From: Eudoraea sp.
GTDB taxonomy: Bacteria; Bacteroidota; Bacteroidia; Flavobacteriales; Flavobacteriaceae
Direction of reading: 5' to 3'
Assembly: GCA_013042925.1 (NCBI GenBank)
Contig: JABDPH010000035.1
Span: 1-6,558 of the forward strand
Length of the DNA stretch: 6,558 bases
The notes beneath the pieces are model-generated. The model was not told the DNA's origin and ran no database searches. It worked only from the letters and a program-made list of their open reading frames with translations. This document shows positions 5,745 through 6,558 of this stretch, piece by piece (the stretch's first letter is position 1; the number at the start of each line of letters is the position of its first letter). The position numbers and the translations under genes are program-made.

Positions 5745-6558
5745 ATGAAGAATACTTTAACCTACAAAGTAGCTTTAGGATGTATAATAACGTTTTTTTG
5801 CTATTCATCGTATTCGCAGAATCCTAAGATTTCCAATTCTGTTAGTCCTGAAATTTATGAAGCCAATAAACGGGCTAGTAATTACCAGGAACTATTAAAT
5901 TTAGGATATGCCGAAAATGAAATTTATGAAGATTTGGGGAATGCCAACTTCTTAAGTCAGAACTATGAAACTGCGGTTTTTTGGTATAAAAAGCTGATAG
6001 CGATTAGTGAAGATGGCATTCTCAACTCTGGTTGCTCTGAACGTTATCAATATGCTCTGCAAAAGGTTTCCGGATCAGTAATAGCCGGTACAATTGATGA
6101 TAAAGACTGGTTAGCCCAAATTAAGGCCGAATACCGTGTAAATAATTCAGTAGCAGCTAAGGACACGCCTGTAAAGGAACTTCCAAACAATGTCAATGAA
6201 TCCCTGACAGATCTCGCTCAAAAGGTATTAGGGGAAAACGATGTGGCAGCTTTAAATGATAAAACATTTAATTACAAAAACGCCTATAAAACTCCAATTA
6301 CTGTAACGGCCGATGGCAACACTGCTTATTTTAGCAAAGCCAGTTATATACAGCCCAAGTATGGTGTTTTCTCCAAAAAGCAATTGGTTCATAAAATCTA
6401 CAGGGCAGAAAAGATAAATGGGCAATGGAAAAATATTAAAGAAATAGCATTATCTCCTAAATATTACTCCAGCATGCACCCTACAGTATCACATGACGGC
6501 AAACGATTATTTTTTGCCTCAGACATGCCCGGTACGTTCGGTAAATACGATATCTATG
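5745..6558 (+). CDS. Exported PD40-repeat protein, probable OmpA-family envelope protein, 3'-truncated
   Basis: The frame opens at ATG 5745 and is still open at the window end, giving 271 residues plus one base. MKNTLTYKVALGCIITFF begins a signal peptide with probable cleavage in YSSYSQN (before Q25), so the protein leaves the cytoplasm. Residues 55-86 (AENEIYEDLG, FLSQNYETAVFWYKKLI) look like a TPR-type helical repeat. PD40-like beta-propeller blades follow: PITVTADGNTAYFSKASY (184-201) and HPTVSHDGKRLFFASD (245-260), the latter continuing with a GKYDIY end. This order, TPR then PD40, matches the front part of Bacteroidota OmpA-family proteins such as PorE of the type IX secretion system. 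In flavobacteria these often sit beside PorP/SprF-like genes. The peptidoglycan-binding OmpA domain would lie beyond the window, so the assignment is by partial architecture. A LGC near residue 13 is too early for a convincing lipobox. Confidence 0.85.
   Translation, partial: MKNTLTYKVALGCIITFFCYSSYSQNPKISNSVSPEIYEANKRASNYQELLNLGYAENEIYEDLGNANFLSQNYETAVFWYKKLIAISEDGILNSGCSERYQYALQKVSGSVIAGTIDDKDWLAQIKAEYRVNNSVAAKDTPVKELPNNVNESLTDLAQKVLGENDVAALNDKTFNYKNAYKTPITVTADGNTAYFSKASYIQPKYGVFSKKQLVHKIYRAEKINGQWKNIKEIALSPKYYSSMHPTVSHDGKRLFFASDMPGTFGKYDIY

Overview
The window looks like a chromosomal segment from a member of the Bacteroidota, most likely the Flavobacteriia. The DNA is AT-rich and none of the gene starts has a clear Shine-Dalgarno sequence. 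One promoter candidate fits the TTG / TAnnTTTG pattern of this phylum. The last gene has the exported helical-repeat plus PD40 layout common in flavobacterial OmpA-family envelope proteins. I assign no genus.

Layout. Positions 1-2405 (+ strand) hold a tightly packed three-gene run: a class I SAM-dependent methyltransferase cut by the left edge, archease, and the RNA ligase RtcB. The first two overlap by ATGA, and rtcB starts on the base after the archease stop. Positions 2402-4873 (- strand) hold a second run, read right to left: an exported bactofilin-like repeat protein with a C-terminal multi-pass membrane domain, an alpha/beta hydrolase of the dienelactone-hydrolase type, and a COG1926-type phosphoribosyltransferase. 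The two runs converge with their stop codons overlapping by 4 bp. Positions 5023-5235 (+) carry a 70-residue unknown protein. Positions 5236-5744 form an AT-rich gap with inverted repeats and no credible gene. From 5745 (+) to the right edge lies the N-terminal part of an exported PD40 protein.

How the parts work together. RtcB with archease is an RNA ligation/repair pair; RtcB keeps every recognisable active-site residue. The phosphoribosyltransferase and hydrolase correspond to two domains that are fused in some other bacteria, so they probably act together, on an unknown substrate. A functional link between the RNA-repair run and the facing run is only an inference.

The most notable observation is a single in-frame TAA (4349-4351) that splits the bactofilin-like gene. 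The frame stays open on both sides, the repeat register continues across the stop, and the distal half has no ATG before its first membrane segment. This looks like a nonsense mutation or base error in one gene rather than two natural genes.
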